From Ectocarpus siliculosus (Eukaryota > Sar > Phaeophyceae > Ectocarpales > Ectocarpaceae): DNA of 64,000 bases. Shown here piece by piece: positions 48,179 through 60,978 of the stretch. A program made the translations under genes and the position numbers. The stretch is from the NCBI GenBank assembly GCA_000310025.1, contig FN649743.1:885786-949785 (forward strand), written 5' to 3'. The notes under the pieces are model-generated. The model had not been told where the DNA came from, ran no database searches, and saw nothing but the letters and a program-made list of their open reading frames with translations. Every line of letters starts with the position of its first letter. Position 1 is the stretch's first letter.

Positions 48179-51100
48179 TTCTTTCTCTCTCTGCCCCCGC
48201 CCCCCTCCCTCTATTGCTCCTCCTTCTGTCTCGGTGTGTGTATCTCTCTCTCTTCCTCTCCCTGACTCACGTTGAGAGTAGCGTGTCCTGGTCGCCCACT
48301 GGTGGAGATGCACTGCACCGTATCCTCGACCTTCTCGTTGCCGGTCAGGGTGGTCTCCCCCCACTCAGTGCCATCCTGTCGAAGATGAAAACAACAAATC
48401 AGTGGCATATGCACGACCGTACCTAGACAGACATGGTTGTGCGAGTACAGCACTCCAAACAACGCACCAAACGCAGCTCGTGTTTCTACCATCGGCGAAG
48501 ATCAAAGAGAAATTCGCATAGTTTGATGGTGCCGCTTGCCAATACTATCTCAACTCAAACCCAAGTATCAATCGGTTACGAACACTCGAGAAGCTCGGGA
48601 TTCTGCACTCGGTCAAGTTTGAGACCAAGTCCCAATACCTAAGCTTCTGTCATCCTGTTGGTGTTCGAGTGGGCGAAACGTCACACTCTCCAACATGCAT
48701 ACACTGCTCTTGATGGCGAACATACAAGTACAACTCTTTGAACTAAATAGTTGCAGTCATGCGCGCCGTTCTACCAAACGTCACGCTCGCGGTCGGCCCA
48801 AAACTAAACCCACCTTCATCCCAGAAGCAACCGGGGCGCTGTACTTATTCCAGCTCTGGTCCACCGCCTCTTCAGGGGCCGCGTTAATGTTGTCGAAGTA
48901 GCTGGACCTGCCGCCCCTCTACAGGCAAGGGATTTCCAAAGGGGAGAGATAGGGAAGGCACGGAGTGTATAGGACATGGCAGCAACGAGCGGTTGCACAC
49001 GCAGCAAATATCAGAAGCATCATCGTGGAAGAATCCACTGTGCACCGTGCCGCCCACTTCACAGTCCACACGTCGCCGCCAACAAACAGGACCCATGCAG
49101 AACAAACACCGTGCCTGGGTTTCTTGCTCTTTGATGGAATCGGGGGTTGCACATGGGAGAAATTGTGCTCCAACCAGACGTGGAAACTACACCAGTGATT
49201 GATCCGCATACCACCATGCTTCACTTCTACATTAGATAACAAGTATGTCGGATTCGGACGTGAAGAAGAATACGAAGCCAACCACAGCTGTCATGTCTAC
49301 AACCACGGCACGTCACCCACCTTCCACTTGCTGGTGTTGTCCTCTACCGTGCCCGTTCCCGTCATAGCTTCCATCACGCTGTTGTCGGCGCGTTGCCTCC
49401 TAGTGATTTCTTGCTGATTGCGGTAGTTCTGCGTGGCACGGCAAACGAAAAAAAAGGGGGGGGACCAGGTCAAAACGAATGCACCGCAAGGGGGCAACAC
49501 AGCGATACACACACAAACTTGGGGGCGAAGCAGTAACAACGTTTCCGTCTTCGTTTCGCGCGACATGCAAGAAACGCCATAAACGCCGACACGTTTTTGG
49601 TGGATACCGACCAATGGTTCGTGTTGGTGCTTGCACTGGCACCGCTGGATTCGCTCCCGCATCCTACCGCTCACCTCGTACTGCTGGCGGCGGACCTTGC
49701 TGATGTCCTCGCCCGCTGCGTTGTACGACACCATGCCCTGCTCCTTGAGCTCGTCCGCGTATCCCTGCCATGAATGCCGCACATCAACCGTTGATTCGTT
49801 GAAGGGTATGCGGACGACAACAACGTCACACCTACTACTACTACCACAGAACAAACACACCGGTGGGCTCTGGCCCTTAAGACTCCTAGGACCTCAGCTC
49901 CCGCTTATTTAGCCGGATCAGAGAAATGCCACAACGAAGGCGCCCCCCGAGAGGGACAGGTATTTGCATAACGCCACACCCCACCACCGTGAACCCAACG
50001 TGGAAAGATCGACCAAGAGCGCAAGGCACCATGCTCCCTTTGTCGAGACATCGGCACCACCGAGCATGTTGAGCATGTTCGCTCCATGGTATGTAAATGT
50101 TCAAAAAGAAAAAATGCTCACTTACACTGCTGCCGCCGCCCCACGCGTTCCTTTGGCGAGCCTTAGACTCCTGGACCATCGTAGACGCCTTGACCTTCGC
50201 CCTCATGTCCTGAGCTCGGCCGACGGCACTCTGGTCGAACTGCTCCATGGCATTACCTCCTGTAGAAAGGGTCAAACGTGGGAAGAGGACAAGAAGACAG
50301 CAACGGGTCAAGAAAGGGGCAAGCATACATGCTGGAGTGAAAAGAAAAAAGAGGCGAAATCAATCAAGTCCTCCTGGACAGCAAATGGGGCCCGAAACAA
50401 GAGCCCGGAGCGCTGGGCAAAAGAGCCGATTACCTGAGTACGGACATCTGCCGACTGCTCGGGTTCGGCAACGTAGCAAGGGATTGATCTTTCTCGCGCG
50501 AACTCGCCACTGAAGTAAACAAACTAGTAATCGGGAGGTGGGGGCACTTCTACCCATACCTAGTCCGCTCACCCGGTCATTGGAGCACACGGTCGACTAT
50601 GCTGTCAGAGACAGCGAGGTGAGCGAATTCCTGGTAGGGGCTCGTTCTTTTCGAGTGATGCAACAAAGGCAGGCCTCTTTGTGCACGATATCTCAGAGCA
50701 GACCAAATATCTCGCGGTGGCGGCGGCGACCTACAGTAGCACAGCAGCGAGCAAACTCACCGTCTCCAACGACGCCAACCTGTCCGTCACCCCCGTCAAA
50801 TCCTTCGCTGTCGACGAAGCCCTCGTAGTCCGCGGGGCCGTACCTGGTCGCGAACGATCCGATTAAACCATCCGATTGACAACAAAGGCCATGAGGGATA
50901 CGCATGAAAAACAGATCGGACAACGTCGGGCGAGTAGACTATCGCAAAAAAAAATAGAAAGCACAGTAACGGCAAACCTACAGAAGTCTGAAGAAGCAGC
51001 AATATTCCCACAAAGATTTACGTCGAAGAGTGTACACTGGTTGGCATGTGCTGCACTCGATCGAAACAACGGCCTCCAGGATCTCGTGCGGCTTCAAACC

Positions 51101-52402
51101 CGACACCAAGTGGCTCATGCAAGTTTTCAACCGCTCTTTGAGCAAGCGCAAGCATCACATGACCGTGATTTCAACCCAGGACGGGTGGCTTCCGACCCCC
51201 ATCCACCAAACGTAGGTGCCCGCCTTTTTCTCATGCGGCATCTTCAACATACGCACCTGTCGGATCTTGTTGTGGCCGTGTTCTCCGGCAAGGGCTGCTC
51301 GCCCATCTCCCGGTTGAAGGTAGTCTTCTTGTTTCCGTCCGTCACCTCAGACGCGTAGTACACCTTCCGGAAGGGGGATACATTGACCCGTCGCAACACC
51401 ATGTTACACAAGGGATCCGACACGGCGTTTCGAGGACATGAGGCATCGACTAGTCATCGTTCGCCTCAATCTCTTAGGCCCTGCAGTCGAAATTCGGCGG
51501 GGAATGTTGTCGCTAGGAACGCCGCACCTCTTGGGCGTGTCAACGCATGCATATGCAGGTCTCCTGACGGAAACTCGTGCTTGTATGCACACCTGTCAAA
51601 CTACTAACGTAGAGAGCCAGAGAGCCAGCGCAACGCCAGCTGTCCTTTATCGAAGGCAGGAGGATGCTACCGAGGCGAAATGCTTGTATCTTAGCAACAA
51701 CAGCAGTGTGGGGGGGTAGCCCCCACACACTGCAGAGAAAGGATCGACTGCTAACCACCGAGAACAATCCAAGCCAGGGTAAATATCTACCAGAACCAGA
51801 GTCTAGGAAGAACGAACTCGAGCGCGAGGTCGCGGGTGCGGCGAACCCAGATCGTCGGGCGTCTCAAGGAGAGGACGCCGGTCTACAGTAGTTCCTTGTG
51901 CGTGATTTACAATCGGCCCACTCGTAGAAGCTGCAACTCAGGTTCAGACGGATTTTTGTTGCGTCGCCGCCATTGAGAACATGCTATTGCTGGGAGATAA
52001 TGTAGGCCACGGTGTGGCGCCTGCCGCTGAGCTCATTTTCTCAGATTCTCTGCCTCAAAGGACAAATTAGCGATTAAGTCACCAGCAGTGTTGAAGGACG
52101 GACCACCACCTGTCCAGGCGCAGCAAAAAGGCGACATCACCCCTTGAAGGTATTTCCAGGCTAACAAGACAGTTTGGTAGCCATGTTATTCATCGCGCTG
52201 CATATATACTGGGAGGGGGTAGAAGGAGGGGGTTGGGAAGAGTTGGGTGCTCGAGGTTTGTGTGTGTTGAACCCGTTTGGCTAAACAGCCTGATGTTCTT
52301 CACTCGTCACGATGAATGTTGCCACGCAACATCTTCAACATGAGGGATTCCGCCGCCAAAATATCATACCTTTGGTTCCACCTCGTCGTCTTCAGCCGTC
52401 AT
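46794..52402 (-). CDS. Conserved-looking protein of unknown function, beta-sandwich C-terminus
   Basis: Eleven short exons on the minus strand join in phase: 52402-52370, 51363-51257, 50843-50761, 50259-50126, 49764-49675, 49428-49321, 48918-48814, 48375-48271, 48061-47918, 47384-47319 and 46814-46794, giving 331 residues from MTAEDDEVEPK to WIYKIEGVVG. There is no signal peptide or membrane span, so it is probably soluble and intracellular. The middle is charged and helical (AMEQFDQSAVGRAQDMRAKV, DISKVRRQQYENYRNQQEIT). The last 100 residues look like a beta-sandwich: FEPFHCTFVGDARGFKVTPE, EGTLNRRGGDPQEFDVSYMG and RIGTLVVETEEDKWIYK, which resembles MSP/ASH-type domains in pattern only. All phases agree and the exons have sharp splice sites, so the model is good although the function is unknown. 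The last exon has only six codons and the stop. Confidence 0.75.
47175..47310 (+). repeat. (CT)n/(GT)n microsatellite
   Basis: Runs of tctctctgtctct, tgtgtgtg and pure tc fill the 5' end of the last intron of the 331-residue protein gene, starting within about 10 bases of its donor. On the sense strand the intron begins with GA repeats. Confidence 0.95.
47706..47830 (+). repeat. Poly-G run followed by tRNA-like dispersed motif
   Basis: A run of about 12 G residues is followed about 33 bases on by cgttagaccattgacc and then gggttctcatc. The same G-run plus GTTAGACCATTGACC arrangement occurs at 26951-27015. The spacing of an A-box-like and a B-box-like part suggests a tRNA-derived SINE, but similarity beyond the motif is weak. 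It lies in an intron of the 331-residue protein gene. Confidence 0.4.
48134..48195 (+). repeat. (CT)n microsatellite
   Basis: A pure ct run with gtct and tttc interruptions lies in the intron between exons 8 and 9 of the minus-strand 331-residue protein gene. Confidence 0.95.
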
Positions 52403-53133
52403 GCGGGTAGGCCGTGCGCGGTATGCGCTCGTGGAGCACGAGGGTCTGCTCGTCAGCGCTCGCAGAGGGAGAGGAGACCCCACGAACGCTGAGGCAAACG
52501 AGGCTGAGACACAGCACACACACAATTGAGTTCGAGATACGCACGTTTGGGCGTGTCAGCGGGTGTGCGATGCAGACAGAATCGGGTGTGAGTTATGCCA
52601 AAGAAACAGATTGAGTTGGGGATGCGTGCAATCTTGGTTTTCCCCTCCGCATGCTGGAAGCACGAGGCCCAAGAAATGCGTACCATGCTGGCGCTACCGT
52701 TGTCTCCGGGGCAACAATAATCCTTCAGACGGGGGGCTTCATGAACACACGGGAGGGAACGAGGGAGCGGACCAAATCTGCTCACGATTCAGAGATAGAT
52801 CAAGAGAAGGACCAGTCGGACCCTCCCGGGAAGCCAAATCTCACCCGCTGTGGCCGAAACCGCCATGGTGGCCAATGCGCTCTTCATTCTTTCGCTTAGG
52901 TGACTTTCGCGGGCGTACTGTCTCGGGTCTCGAGTAGCTCTCTCGCTGCTGCCGCCAAATTTGTCTCCTCGCTCTCCTCTCTTGTTCATCTCTCGGCGTG
53001 TTTTTCGTTGAACTCCATTTTCGGAGATTGCGTAGATCTGGTTTGAACGTGTCCCCGCCTGATGAGCCACTGCCAGCTGCAACACTGCACTGCGGTGCAC
53101 GGGCAAGGCAGGCACAGCGGAGTAGACATTAAC
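52403..53133. promoter_or_regulatory. Shared upstream region of two divergent genes
   Basis: The 331-residue protein gene (minus) and the TatD gene (plus) diverge from this 731-base region, which should contain both promoters. No clear core element is recognised. Confidence 0.4.
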
Positions 53134-56100
53134 ATGGAACACCGAAGTGCTATTGGTCTCTTTTTGTCGCTTGCAGTCCACTTGAATCGTCCGGCGGCAG
53201 CACTCAACACCCGCCTTCCTATCGGGCGCGGGGTACGAGGACTTCACACAACCGCAGCAGCGGACGCAGGCGAATCGAGCAGTTATATCGTTGATGTCGA
53301 TGCAAATCTGTTGCATGCCGACCTCTCCAACGACATCGACCATCACATACAGGTATCAAGTAGATAATGTGTTCGTGGGAATGCAAAGCGGGAGTAGATG
53401 GCAAGCGCGCACTGCATATGCGATATTGACAGCGGTTGACCCGCGTCCTCATATGTACACCGATCGCATGATCGCGATGTTCTGGTCATGATTTTGCTTT
53501 GCGGTCCAGATAGCCTCTTCGGTTGGGGTGAAGCAATTCGTGGTACCTGGGAGCACAGTGGAAGACAGCCGGGGCTCTTTGGAACTGGCGCGACGAAAAC
53601 CCAATGTGAGCAGCACATCCTACATGTTCACATATCAACTCCTCTATCTGTAGTTTGTGGGGACCACGGCCGCAGTTCCTCGAAAGGACCCGCACCTACA
53701 CAACTCCCGCGAAGTTATCACCTTGGATAGCCTTGTTGGACCAAGCCGATACCCGCGTCCAAGACGTGGCCATACGTGAATCAGACGTTTCCACCATCCG
53801 TATTAAGTAGTGTGTTTTGAGCGAGGAACGAGATGTGTCACGTGTCACCGTTGGTTATATTCGCCAGTGCCCAACTCTATTCTGAGTAGGGCTCTGTAAA
53901 CCCCATACTGCGCGTGCATCTGAGCTGTGTATTGATCGCTGTCTGTAACTCGCCTGCGTTGGTTGCTGCAAATTGCGCATTAACATAGCGGCCGCCATGT
54001 GTAGTCACCACTTTCTATTGTGCGCTTGACTCCGTGTAGAAAAAATAGACGACAAACTGACTATACGTATCACTGCATCTTCCCCACAAGCTCCTCTCAC
54101 GTTTTGCCGCAAGGTTGTGTTCTCGACTGCTGGTGTCCATCCATACCACGTCCAGGGGTGCGGCTCGCTCGAGGATGCCATGGCGAGCATCGCCACTCTC
54201 GCAGCAACTGAGGAAGGTGAACGTTTGCTGTAGGAGAAGCGCGTTCCTCGCAACTTCTCGTCGATCTTCGTAGTCCACATACACACGCAGACATCATTGG
54301 TGAAGCTAGGGCTTGGTGAGCTCTGTTCCCTTGTCCCGAACGGAGCCCAAACGGGATAAACTTGTACATCTACACCGCACATGCTGAAAGTGAATTTGCA
54401 GGGCGTGAGCCGCTGGGTCTGCACAATATTGATGATTGCGAACTGAAGTCGTCCCGCTGGGGAGACTAGCTCTATCTCGCTTTGTTTTCTTCACCACGCG
54501 TTTGGGCCGATGCACTACATGGCGCGCCCTGCGCTCTACGGCGGAGCACCTTAGTTATTCAAAATCGTGACGCCGGCACTGACCCTTTTCAACCATAACG
54601 TGGTCCTGTCACCTCCATCTGATCCACTCGCGTGCGAAGCTCGTTGCGTGGGAGAATGCGGTTTGGACTACTCAGAAGGCTTTCCCGCGGCCGAACTGCA
54701 GCTGCCGTGGTTTGAGAGACAGGTCGAGCTTGCGTGCAAGGTGAGCGGCGGTGATAAGCATGGGCATGCGGTATTCCGCTCCGAGAGCAGGCTTGCTTGT
54801 CCCATGCGCAGATGCGGAACCTGCCGTACTTGCCGTTGGACAGGGATGCGGTAGCCAAGCACGGTGATTGTTCGGGTCGGCATTGTCGTGCGACATGGAA
54901 GGAAGCACTACGAATTGTTTCGTGGTGCAGAAAAATTGCCGAACATAATAAAACCTGCCGGCCTTGTCACGAACCGTTCCATGCAGCTGAAGAAGCCACT
55001 TTTCCTTCACGAGCGTGCGGCATTCGTCGATTTTTCGGAGGTGAGGAAGTCAGCGCATGTCCACTTCGCTCCCCGAATAGTGGTGCTTTTGTGTTGTCCC
55101 GAAGTTCACTCTTTGAGCTGCTGAATTTGGTCCTCCAGCACTGAGCATGGCACAAAGCAAAGATGGATTAAGGTCAGATAGATTGCCAAACCGGCCCCAC
55201 CGACTGCTGAGTAACACACCCGATTCTACTCTACGCTGGCGGCATGGCAGGTTCTACGGCGATACGATGCCTCGCATGGTCTGCCTCCGTGCTTGGTGCA
55301 TTGTTTTACTGGATCAGAGGAGGTAAGGCTTGCTTGTCGTCAATGTGCAAGGCCAGCTCTTCTCCCTAGGATGGCTGATCACTTGTATTCCGTACGTTGG
55401 ACTGGAGACATCTCTTTTATGTGTGGGCGATGCCACTTCTACTGCATCAAGTCAACGGCGTTGTCGAGAGGATGGCTGCTGCTTACGAATGTTTCAATCA
55501 AGCGGTTTGTTTCGCCTGGGGGGCCTTGGCACATGGATGCGCTTCCTAACCCTGTACATATTCTTCCCATCCCGACGTTTTCGTCCTTTTTGCATCGGGG
55601 TGCTGTGGCCACACTTAAGGAGTTGACTGCGTACATTGACATGGGCTTCTTCGTGAGCGTGGCTGGGGGTATCTGCAGGGAGAAGAGTGGGGCGGCACTT
55701 CGAGCAGCGGTGAGCGCCGCGGAAGCCGATTCTTGTAGGCACGCGGGCACGGGATGCTGTCTTGTAGTCGATACTGGCTGAGGGCTTTCGACTCTGCTTG
55801 TAGCGGTAGTGCTGGGTTGTGAAGAAGTGGCGCGCTGGTTCACGACGTGTGTCATGAAAAAATCAAAGCGGACCGTTATTTTTAGATATTTGAACCCGGA
55901 CCTTGGAGAGAGCAATTGTTGCTCGTTTATTGTTGCTTCTCTGGCTGGTCATCGGTCGCATCGTACCCATCGTACTCAGTTATCTCGCTCTTTTTAAGAC
56001 CCTCTGCTATGGGTTAATTATAGTTGACGAGCTCAATCTTTTCCACACCCCAGGTGAAGCGAATTCCGTTGGATAGGCTTATGGTTGAAACGGATGCGCC

Positions 56101-57001
56101 TTATCTGGGCTTCTCGGGGTGCCGAAAGGGACACGACAAACCAAAGAAACAGGTACGACGGTTTTGGCTGACATACTGCAACTGCAGTGTACGCAACCAC
56201 GCAGGCACCACATACCCACACCTCTGATTTTGGCAGAGGTCCGGAGACGTATCTAATCTAGAACACGGCGAGGAGGGAGCAACAATATTGTCCACGATTT
56301 GGGTCGCACAAATGGCATAGTGACAGCAAAGACCATGCCCACTTGTGTGGAGGTTTACGCGATCATGTCTCTGGGTCCCAACTCCCAAGTGTTACAACAA
56401 TACATAATCGATGTTGCGTTCGCTTCAAGATCATAGATGGATTCGTGTGTGATGCGATTATTTGCTCAACGTGTGAGCGTGGCATACATCCAGCCCTCTA
56501 TCCCGCCTTGCGCTGACAAACGTGTCGTAACAACAAGCTCGTGTGGAGTCAGTTAAACTATGCAGGTGGTTAGAGTGTGATCGGCCAAAAACCCTGTTTA
56601 CAAACATAATGAGTGGTAAATGGCAAATTAACCTATTTGGTGTGCTATGTAGACGCCGCCAAGTTAGCGAGACATGAGAGCATTCCACAGAAGGTTTTTA
56701 TCCACGAAACCCACAAGAGCCTGCCGATGTGGAACCCCTCACTGGTGCGTGCTTGCCGAGCCCCACCAATACCACGAAAAACAAAAGCACCTTGTTCGTT
56801 CGGAGTCTCGTTTTTATGTTTTGACAACCCCCACCCTCTCCTTCCGTTCGCGTCTTTGGGTCCATGCAGAATCCGAACGTACCTTCCGCGCTACCAGCGG
56901 TGGTTCGGGTTTTGGCGGAATGTCTTGGGCTACCGTTTGAGGAAGTTGCTCAGGCAACCCTACAGAACAGTCGACAGTTTTTCGGGATGGCAACGCTTTA
57001 G
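53134..57001 (+). CDS. tatD: TatD-family metal-dependent hydrolase (putative deoxyribonuclease)
   Basis: Nine exons join in phase: 53134-53352, 53510-53605, 54114-54216, 54640-54740, 54987-55040, 55251-55322, 55620-55709, 56054-56152 and 56870-57001, giving 321 residues. TatD proteins are TIM-barrel metal-dependent hydrolases with 3'-5' exonuclease activity in characterised members. Family landmarks appear in order: YIVDVDANLLHADL (with Asp-x-Asp in place of the usual His-x-His or Asp-x-Gly), VKQFVVPGSTVEDS, FSTAGVHPYHV, CVGECGLDY (catalytic Glu), LKKPLFLHERAAF (metal His), LVHCFTGSEE (metal His), MGFFVSVAG and RLMVETDAPYL (metal Asp). The ending RQFFGMATL matches the usual short helix after the barrel. 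About 45 residues precede the barrel, with a hydrophobic stretch (AIGLFLSLAV) and few acidic residues, so an organelle presequence is possible. The first Met is the least certain point. Confidence 0.92.
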
Positions 57002-57037
57002 TCGCAATTTTCGGGGTGACAACAACGCTTTTGTTGC

Positions 57038-57363
57038 GAAGAGGAACGAACGGTTGGTGTCATTTTCAGCAGCTGCCGCTTTTGAGGAAGGTGTTTCGCT
57101 TCAAGAACTGTTGGGATCAAAGTGCTCGCAAGTACGTAGCGGTCATGTTACGGCTGGATATTGGTACCCTGTTGGAATGTTCGCATGCGCGATAAGTGAA
57201 GAAGAGGAACGAACGGTTGGTGTCATTTTCAGCAGCTGCCGCTTTTGAGGAAGGTGTTTCGCTTCAAGAACTGTTGGGATCAAAGTGCTCGCAAGTACGT
57301 AGCGGTCATGTTACGGCTGGATATTGGTACCCTGTTGGAATGTTCGCATGCGCGATAAGTGAA
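57038..57363 (+). repeat. Perfect 163-bp tandem duplication
   Basis: Bases 57038-57200 and 57201-57363 are identical copies joined head to tail. They lie just beyond the TatD stop, so probably in its 3' UTR or flank. The copies keep an open frame containing AAAFEEGVSLQELLGSKCSQ, but no splice partner was found. Confidence 0.95.
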
Positions 57364-58157
57364 GACCAACGACATGCCCCTGCGTGAAACCAAAACCGCC
57401 GCCCCCGGGTACTGCCTTGCCTGGAGTTATCCAGAGAGCGTCTATCGTGGAAACATTGGAGCTGTCGTATTGCGCGCATTCGAGTACGGGAGAACAAGAG
57501 ACGGTTCCGTTTACCCCCGAGGCAGAAACTACCTCTCCGGATAAGCTGAAGTGCTTGTTCAGAAACGGCCAACAAGGTTAACATCCTTCTGGAAGATCCA
57601 GAGTCGCGTTCGTTGAGTATGGACTGCTTGTCGCAGATATGTGTTATCCGTTTGCCCCCACCACTGCTGTGCATGTGGTGAAGTCTACACTGCACGCACA
57701 CCATCGTTTCACAGAATAGACGCAAGGTCAGCCCGGAAACGTCAACCACATAGAAAATACACCAAATAAACTCTACCCAACGACCTACCAACAACAGCAA
57801 CGACCTACCAACAACAGCAAGAAAAAAAAACACCGAACGCAAACATTGTTCTCTGTTTACAGGGAAAACGCTGCTCTCTGTATACAGTGGGATATGTCCA
57901 TTCAATCCACGCAAGATGCGATTCGAGATCCTGCAATATGCTCAACGTTCAACACTACCGTCGCCAGCACCGTCTTCGAGAAACACGCGCTTCCAAATCC
58001 TGAACTTTGTCCATCTTCGATACTACCACCCCTTCGATACTACCACCCCTACTCCACCCTTGCGCCCAACCAACAACACACACCATTACTTCTAAGAACT
58101 CAGGATTTCGAATCCCCATCACGATTAATAGAACCTATAAAAATGCTTCGCAAGAAA
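57364..58157. other. Intergenic region between convergent genes
   Basis: About 800 bases lie between the tandem duplication and the stop of the minus-strand membrane protein gene. A short direct repeat of caacgacctaccaacaacag occurs near 57778-57818. No gene is visible. Confidence 0.55.
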
Positions 58158-60978
58158 TCAGGACTTCGATTCGCCATCACGATCATTGAATCCTCCCCGT
58201 CCTACGTCGAAGCTGTACTGGGGGTGCTTGCTGCGAAGCTTTCCAACTCCATCGTCAGCATCGTCGTCGTCGATGTCGAAACGCCGGACCACCGGGCTTT
58301 GTCCACCGCCTTGCCGTGACGAATTGCCGGAAGGCTGTGCCCAGGCAGATTTTTTGCCAGCCTAAATAAACAAGAGTGAATCCGGCGGCGGGCATGGGGA
58401 ATGCAGTCAGTTGCAACACAACGCCAAGGAAAGAATAGAGGAAGCGTTTAATAAGAGAAGTCGCGAGTGAGTCATGCTTCACAGGCCTAACCGAAGCAGG
58501 AGGAAAAGAACGAAACGGCCTCCAAGATACCCCATGGCGTGACTTGACTTCCGCCAAAAATCGCTCACCTCCTGCATCCACGCTTGAGCGCTGACGCTCT
58601 GCTGGCCGGCCCTGTGGGATGGTCTGTATGCCGTCGGTTCTACGCCCCTTCCGGCGCCGTCATACTCGCGCTTCATCTCCTGGCTTTGGTAGGCGTCGTA
58701 GTCACCTTCGAAGTCTAGCTCGGTGATGCCCCACTCCGGTCCGCGAATCTTGGCAAGGCCCTCTTCGCCCCGGCCCTTGCGAGTAGCAATCAAGCGGTCC
58801 CTGGCAGCCTCCTTTTCGTCCGCTCGCCTGCAAGCGGACCAGGCAAACGAACGGAAAAAGGTGCACGTGACAAAAACGATGCACCAAAATGCAAAAGGGG
58901 GAGGAGCAGCCGGGGCAAGCTACAGTCAGAACGAGGCAAGCTGTACACCGAAAGGAAATTAGAACCGTTGGCCGGAAAAACACTGCACATCTCAAACGTC
59001 CGACCAGGTAGGTAGGGCGCGCCAGGGACGGGGACACACATCCGTATAGTATACCACCATGTTGCCGATTCGTCGTTTACTTGTACACACACGCAAAGCA
59101 TCAACAACCCGTCACCAGTCGCTTACCTCCTGCGCAAGCAGCAACACAGCGGCACCAAGCAGCACGCCACCAGCAGCGCGTAGATCAGCCACACCCACCA
59201 CGCCCACAAACTGCTGTCGCTCCCAATCCCCATCGCAAGTCCATCTGAACTGCCAGCGGTGTGGGTCTCCTGCGTGACCGACTCCTCCGCCGGGAAGGTG
59301 ACGATCCAACCCACGGTGGGGATCAAGATATCGTCAGCAGATAGCTCAACCGTCTCGACTTCTCCCGCGTACTGTTGTTGTTACGAACGCGGCAGCAAAG
59401 TAGCAGCGCGAGGTTGTTCGACAACACAAACAGACTCCGCGTACGTGTGTTCTCCTCGTTGTTTCGCGAGACTGTTGCAGCTGGCCCAGCGGGCACGTGC
59501 CCTCATCTGACTCTTTATCTGCCATCCAGCGATGTTTTATTTTACTCTACGCTCATCGAGGAATCCGCGGTGACCACCCACCCACCAGAATTTTGTCATT
59601 ATTGATATCTCCACCGATTGACAACAGTGCTAAATACACACCACCAATTATCTCCAATTCCCAATACAAAAAGCGTAGTTCCCATCCTATATCTCTTATC
59701 CCCAAGGGGAAAAAAGCCTACCAGAGTTCCTATGGTCGCAAGGCCACCCCGACAAGGATAAACGACAACTCCTGCACTTCGCGCGGCAACCTCGAGTTTG
59801 ACGTGTGCCGGGCTTTTTTTTTCACCTCAGCATTGATGAATCCGGCCAGCAATGCCTTGAACTGGGAAGACGAGTACGCCACGTAGTCGTTGGCTTGCGC
59901 TGCCAGTACGGCCGGCGTAGTGTCTCTCGAGCCGGCGTAGGCCGCACTGTATTCGACCTGGGCGTGCCACTGCAGCATGCCGTCCGTGTCGCACATGTAG
60001 CTTACGTCGTCCACATCCACCGGCTCCGTCTTGATCGTCACCGTGATGTCACCTTCATCGGCCTGGTACGGTACACAGCACAGCAGTGGTAGAAAGGGAA
60101 TCAGGCAATTGTACCGGGGTGCACATTGAAACAACCGCGTAGTAGCTAGCTGTTTGCGACAGCAACCAGGCGGATTTGGCGAGGCAGCCAGCACGCTCGG
60201 TAGGACTGGCTCGTGCATGTATTTGTGGGTCGCTTTGGTACCTCTACTGCTGCTGCTATATCCTACCGAGTAGCGTCGCACTTGCCTACGACAGTAGTAT
60301 CTACACACCACAGGTCTGCGACGCATCGGATGCTGCTGATGCTGCTGCTATGTAAGGAGGAAAGGCCGTTGTGAATTGTGAACGAAATGTTGGCGGCGAG
60401 ACCCTGAAGTTGCATGAATAATTAAAGCGGAGTTTCCTTGCTGGTACTTCAGTACCGGAAATTTTTGGGCACCGCATCAATCTCACCTGTTTGATTCCGC
60501 TGATATTGCTGAGTGCTGCGGCCAAGCTCGCCTCATCTACCAGGTGTGCGTCGTTTCCCTCCACTTCCAGGCTAGGATTGCACATGAAGATCTGCAACTT
60601 GGTCCCGTACTCGACAATGGGGGTGATGACAGTGGGGGTCTCCTCTTGCAGCACACGTCCATGCGGCCGTACCGAGGAGGGTCGCTGCGCCTGGGCGACG
60701 GAAATGCCACCGCGGCTCTTCGGGGACGCGTAGAGAGACTGCTGTCCAACGCGAGCAGAGCCAGTCATCGCACCGGACCTCGAGGTGCTTGCCGTCGTCC
60801 CCAGCGAGAAGGCGACGGTGGCCACTGTCGCTGCTGCCGCAATGACCAACCCCCAGTTTCGCGCGACCCACGGGTTCAACGAAGATGACGATGCCCTGGC
60901 CGCAGGCATTGTCCTCACGAGTCTTGCCGACACAGCAGCGCCTCGGCGAGACCTCTTCAGCAACTCGTCCCGAGCCAT
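58158..60978 (-). CDS. Two-span membrane protein of unknown family
   Basis: Five minus-strand exons join in phase: 60978-60487, 60062-59826, 59371-59127, 58827-58569 and 58361-58158, giving 478 residues. A first hydrophobic span, NWGLVIAAAATVATVAFSLG, lies at about 41-60 after a basic leader, so it could be a signal anchor. A second span lies at about 297-321 (LWAWWVWLIYALLVACCLVP), followed by Cys-rich juxtamembrane CCCLRR. The 235 residues between them are acidic and probably luminal or extracellular, including KLQIFMCNPSLEVEG and DVDDVSYMCDTDGMLQWHAQ. The tail of about 155 residues is charged and probably cytosolic (PEWGITELDFEGDYDAYQSQ). I do not recognise the family. The divergent neighbour at 61750 shares the start of this layout and the same first-intron phase, which suggests paralogy. 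Confidence 0.75.

Noticed and set aside
50876-51210. Minus-strand exon-like stretch (SHLVSGLKPHEILEAVVSIE) inside the 331-residue protein gene
   Set aside because: Exon 51363-51257 joins exon 50843-50761 directly in phase, and inserting this stretch would not keep the frame.
57041-57387. Separate gene over the tandem duplication
   Set aside because: The open frames come from the duplicated 163 bases and no start, partner exon or family could be supported.
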